Positions 61,420-64,000 of a stretch of 64,000 bases of DNA are shown here, piece after piece. The stretch's first letter is position 1. Every line of letters begins with the position of its first letter. The notes under the pieces were generated by a model. That model was not told the DNA's origin. It made no database searches and saw only the letters and a list, made by a program, of their open reading frames with translations. The position numbers and the translations under genes are program-made. This DNA comes from Nostoc sp. 'Lobaria pulmonaria (5183) cyanobiont' (GTDB taxonomy: Bacteria > Cyanobacteriota > Cyanobacteriia > Cyanobacteriales > Nostocaceae), in NCBI RefSeq assembly GCF_002949795.1, contig NZ_CP026692.1, positions 186,001 to 250,000 on the forward strand, in the 5' to 3' direction.

Positions 61420-62563
61420 TTACAAAATTGACTTGAAATTATCAAGCGCTTCTTGGGTCACTGAAGTAGTGTTATTTAGCTGTTGCAGATAGGCTTTGAT
61501 AAACAAATCAATTTTACCGTTCAAGACTTCTGCCGCCGCAGGTGTTTCTACATTGGTACGTAAATCTTTCACCTTGGTGTAAGGATGCAAGATATATTCA
61601 CGGATGAGCTTGTTGGATAAAAATTTTATCTGTCGGGGTTGAATTTTGTCAACTTGCTGGACACCTTGGGCTAGTGCGATCGCAAACAATTTACTCTTGA
61701 GAATAGCTAAGGCTTTCTCTTTGTTTTGCATCTGGCTACGCTCTTGGTTACAAAATACACTAATCCCAGTAGGAATGTGAACCATCTTTACCCATGTTTC
61801 TGTTCGGTTGACATTCCCCCGATGGCGATAACAAGTAATTTCCAGTTCCTTCTCTGGAATCTCAAAATCAATAGACTCATCTAACATAGGGCTGACTTCT
61901 ACACTAGCTAGGCAAGTATGCCGCCTGCCATTGCCATGAACAGGAGAAATTCGCTCTATTCTTGCATGAGTTCCTTGTTCCGATTTTAGTCAGCCATAAG
62001 CATAAAGCCCTATAATTTCTAGGGTGGCATGTTTGACTCCTCCTAAATCACCCTCTGACTCTTCCACTAGATATACTTTATGATTCTGATTTACTGCCCA
62101 ACGATGGTATAGCCGCAATAACATCGCTGCCCAGTCTTGGGCATCTATACCTCCAACCTCAGCCGCCATTGCCAAGAATGCCCCCTTTTGGTCGCAGGGG
62201 TCGGACATCAATTGTTGTATTTCTACTGTTTCGAGTTCTTGCTGGAGTTGGGTAAGGTTGGTTTGTGCCTCTTGCAATAATTCCTCATCAGCAGATAATT
62301 CTAGTAGTTCTAGTGCAGCCTTAATATCTTCTAGAATGAAGTGCGATCGCTGATATTTTTTCTTTGTAGCGTTGAGGAATTCAATTTCTTGAAGTATCTG
62401 ATAGAAAGTGACAGAATTATGCCAGAAAGTAGCTTGAGAAATCAATTGATTCAACTCTTCAATTCTTGCACACACTTCTGGAAGGTCAAAGACAGCCTTC
62501 AGCCTTGGTCAAGATATTAGATAACCTTTCTACTTCGCGTTTGATATTTAAGAATTCAAGCAT
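61420..62563 (-). pseudogene. RF2 paralog lacking GGQ and SPF, interrupted by one UGA
   Basis: Starts at ATG 62563 (MLEFLNIKREVERLSNILTK), with its own CTTTGAC slip site (62491-62485) after codon 25. The frame then runs to 61420 except for one TGA at 61992-61990 (LYAYG, stop, LKSEQGTH). Text matches RF2 throughout: EVGGIDAQDWAAMLLRLYHR, ISPVHGNGRRHT, MVHIPTG. Catalytic GGQ is deleted (RHRGNVNRTET replaces [15 protein letters not shown]) and SPF is SPV, so it cannot catalyse release. Resembles plastid PrfB3 in these losses. In this genome it is probably broken, or read through at UGA. Confidence 0.82.
62485..62491 (-). promoter_or_regulatory. RF2-type frameshift site conserved in the paralog
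   Basis: CTTTGAC after codon 24-25 of the paralog, in the same place as in prfB. The upstream Shine-Dalgarno is weak (AAGG). Its survival suggests that the paralog was expressed as an RF2-like, self-regulated gene. Confidence 0.75.
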
Positions 62564-62618
62564 AGTTTTGCTCACTTGAGGCTTAACTTATCTACATATT
62601 CTACTGTTAAACAAATGA

Positions 62619-62657
62619 AAAAAACCGTGGTTGCTAAAAATTTAACCACGGTTTTTA
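62619..62657 (-). terminator. Rho-independent terminator of the Bax-inhibitor-1 gene
   Basis: Stem AAAAACCGTGGTT / AACCACGGTTTTT with a short AT loop, 39 bp after the stop codon at 62696. On the minus strand it ends in a run of T. Confidence 0.88.
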
Positions 62658-62695
62658 CTTTATAAAACTTTACTTCTATTAGCGCCTACAGCCAG

Positions 62696-63424
62696 TTAAT
62701 CGCGGCCATTTATGGCAATTAGCAACCGCAAAATAAAGACAAACAAGTTGATGTAAGTAAGGTACATCGACAAAGCAGCAGGCAGATATTGGTCATCGCT
62801 GTAAGTGCGGGGCAAGATGTAGAAATCGACAACAGAAACCCCAACAAATAGGAATACTCCTAAACCGGAGATGGCGATTTCTAACCAATTTGGCGTGTAA
62901 ACCCCAAACATGGCAAACCCGAATTGGGCAATGCATACAACCACCAAGGCAATGACACCGAGATTGATGGTTTTCGTCAAAGCCATACCGTCTTGTTCAG
63001 AGAGATTTGAACCAATTTGACGGGCAGCAATAAAGGTGACACCACAACCAAGGGCAGCCAAGCCAATGCCTTGAATGCCAACACCTTGGGATCTCAAGGC
63101 GACATACACCAAGCCACTGAGGGTGTATCCAGACAAGAGGCTGTAGGTTGCCAACAGGGGTAGTGCAAGTCCCTTATTACCTTTTTGGGCAACATTTTGG
63201 GCAACAAAGAACAAAATTAACTCCAAAATCACCGCACCAATGAAGGTGGGAAAGAATATTTCGGGGTTAGTACGGATAATTCCCAAACCGCCGTAGGTTC
63301 CTAATGCCGTTAGCACCAGTCCACCACCGACGTAGGGGAGGGCGTTAGCAATCACATTTGGACCAACAAGGGCGTGAGATTTAGCCTCACGGATAGCTTC
63401 ACGAAAATTACTGGTATTGCTCAT
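62696..63424 (-). CDS. Bax inhibitor-1/YccA (TMBIM) family membrane protein
   Basis: 242 residues from ATG 63424 (MSNTSNFREAIREAKSHALV); the frame is open 17 codons further upstream but the added residues look unrelated. Seven hydrophobic helices; late motifs LGVFLFVGVSVVDFYILPRTY and AALSMYLTYINLFVFILRLL with the conserved Asp in helix 6/7. Bacterial members (for example YetJ) are pH-dependent calcium leak channels. Terminator follows. Confidence 0.88.
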   Translation of the reverse strand: MSNTSNFREAIREAKSHALVGPNVIANALPYVGGGLVLTALGTYGGLGIIRTNPEIFFPTFIGAVILELILFFVAQNVAQKGNKGLALPLLATYSLLSGYTLSGLVYVALRSQGVGIQGIGLAALGCGVTFIAARQIGSNLSEQDGMALTKTINLGVIALVVVCIAQFGFAMFGVYTPNWLEIAISGLGVFLFVGVSVVDFYILPRTYSDDQYLPAALSMYLTYINLFVFILRLLIAINGRD

Positions 63425-63725
63425 ATTGAAAAACTGTTTTTTAGGAAAACTTCTGCTTATTCCTATTCTTACCAATCTTTGGGGTTAACAGCCACGGATT
63501 TAGTTTTGTTACCAAAACAGTTATATAAAAAGCAAAAATAACCTGTAATAGAGAGGTTCACAAAATCATGCGTACAAATACTGAATTGTAGAGTTCGACT
63601 CCTGATAAGTTCAGTGAAACGACGATGGCTTATTCTGCCTTGACTAACGAAAATAATGACAGCTTAGAAGAAAATATACGCAACTCCATTTTCTCAAAAA
63701 TAGGAGTTACAACAAAGGAATGTAT

Positions 63726-64000
63726 ATGGCAACAAGTGAGTCCTCTTTACGAACTGATGGTATCGAATTATTACACTTGTACCACCAGAATCCTTCTATT
63801 AAACTTCGTAATAAACTTGTACAGTTACATACTGGCTTAGTACGCAAGATGGCTCATAAATTCAGCCATCAATGTAATGAACCTTATGAAGATTTAGAAC
63901 AAATCGGTTATTTTGGTTTGATTAGGGCAATTGAGCGCTTCGACCCTAGCCAAGGATATGCTTTTAGTTCTTTTGCTGTGCCATATATTCGCGGTGAGAT
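63726..64000 (+). CDS. sigF: Group 3 sigma factor SigF (5' part)
   Basis: Frame open from ATG 63726 to the window end. Residues LVQLHTGLVRKMAHKFSHQ, NEPYEDLEQIGYFGLIRAIE, RFDPSQGYAFSSFAVPYIRG are region 2 of cyanobacterial SigF, which directs genes for motility/pili and cell-envelope functions. The overlapping frame at 63625-63840 is a shadow. 3' end lies outside the window. Confidence 0.9.
   Translation, partial: MATSESSLRTDGIELLHLYHQNPSIKLRNKLVQLHTGLVRKMAHKFSHQCNEPYEDLEQIGYFGLIRAIERFDPSQGYAFSSFAVPYIRGE

Noticed and set aside
63625..63840. 71-codon frame ahead of sigF
   Set aside because: Overlaps the sigF start in another frame; sigF is unmistakable.

Overview
The window comes from a filamentous cyanobacterium of the Nostocales (Nostoc/Calothrix/Tolypothrix-like). 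Evidence: many HIP1 octamers (GCGATCGC), cyanobacteria-only families (SipA, DUF3285, DUF1816, Hlips, ferrochelatase with a C-terminal Hlip domain, SigF), Nostoc-type intergenic palindromes and short tandem repeats, and a cyanobacterial halorhodopsin with the Thr-Ser-Asp motif. It is a chromosomal mixture of housekeeping genes, regulators and eroding accessory material.

Layout. 1-7.5 kb: end of a TonB receptor, an Rpn-type nuclease, LivF-like ATPase, Uma2 and NucS-like nucleases, phosphatase, glucokinase, then DUF1816 gene debris and a DUF3775 gene. 8-16.6 kb: a NACHT (NLR-like) NTPase, a receiver with Glu at the phosphorylation site, an RHH-TOBE molybdate-type protein divergent from modA, PrxQ-like peroxiredoxin, sipA, a Spy/CpxP-like protein and a NarL-type two-component pair. 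16.7-26 kb: macro-domain protein, nucleoside deaminase, voltage-gated K+ channel, an eroded IS1 transposase and PIN toxin beside tRNA-Val, DUF2227, mazG, a glutamate-receptor-like channel, a hybrid kinase, two unrelated 21-bp tandem arrays and an internally deleted IS4-type element. 26.4-37 kb: yifB/comM, a restriction-like nuclease bracketed by a decayed copy of the yifB 3' end, halorhodopsin, BrkB, a DUF421 pseudogene, purB, hemH-Hlip, a methyltransferase and a duplicated, broken DUF29 gene. 37-46 kb: three alpha/beta hydrolases, a 1037-residue repeat-rich membrane protein and an hli array with two intact and two decayed copies. 46-51 kb: an NrtA/SsuBC-type ABC operon and a universal stress protein gene, each preceded on the minus strand by what I read as a c-di-AMP (ydaO) riboswitch. 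51-64 kb: RsbRD-type kinase, aminopeptidase P, Nudix, a VCBS/FG-GAP repeat protein, then the minus-strand block prfB, DUF3285, ybeY, dgkA, trpG/pabA, MBL-fold protein; a second RF2-like gene lacking the GGQ and SPF motifs; a Bax-inhibitor-1 protein; and the start of sigF.

Most notable: the RF2 paralog without catalytic motifs (with an in-frame UGA), the ionotropic-glutamate-receptor-like channel whose pore and M3 resemble animal receptors rather than K+-selective GluR0, the TSD halorhodopsin, the paired c-di-AMP riboswitches, and the HIP1-like 21-bp tandem repeat. Gene decay is widespread: at least eight pseudogenes or remnants are visible. All family assignments are from reading motifs; no database search was possible.
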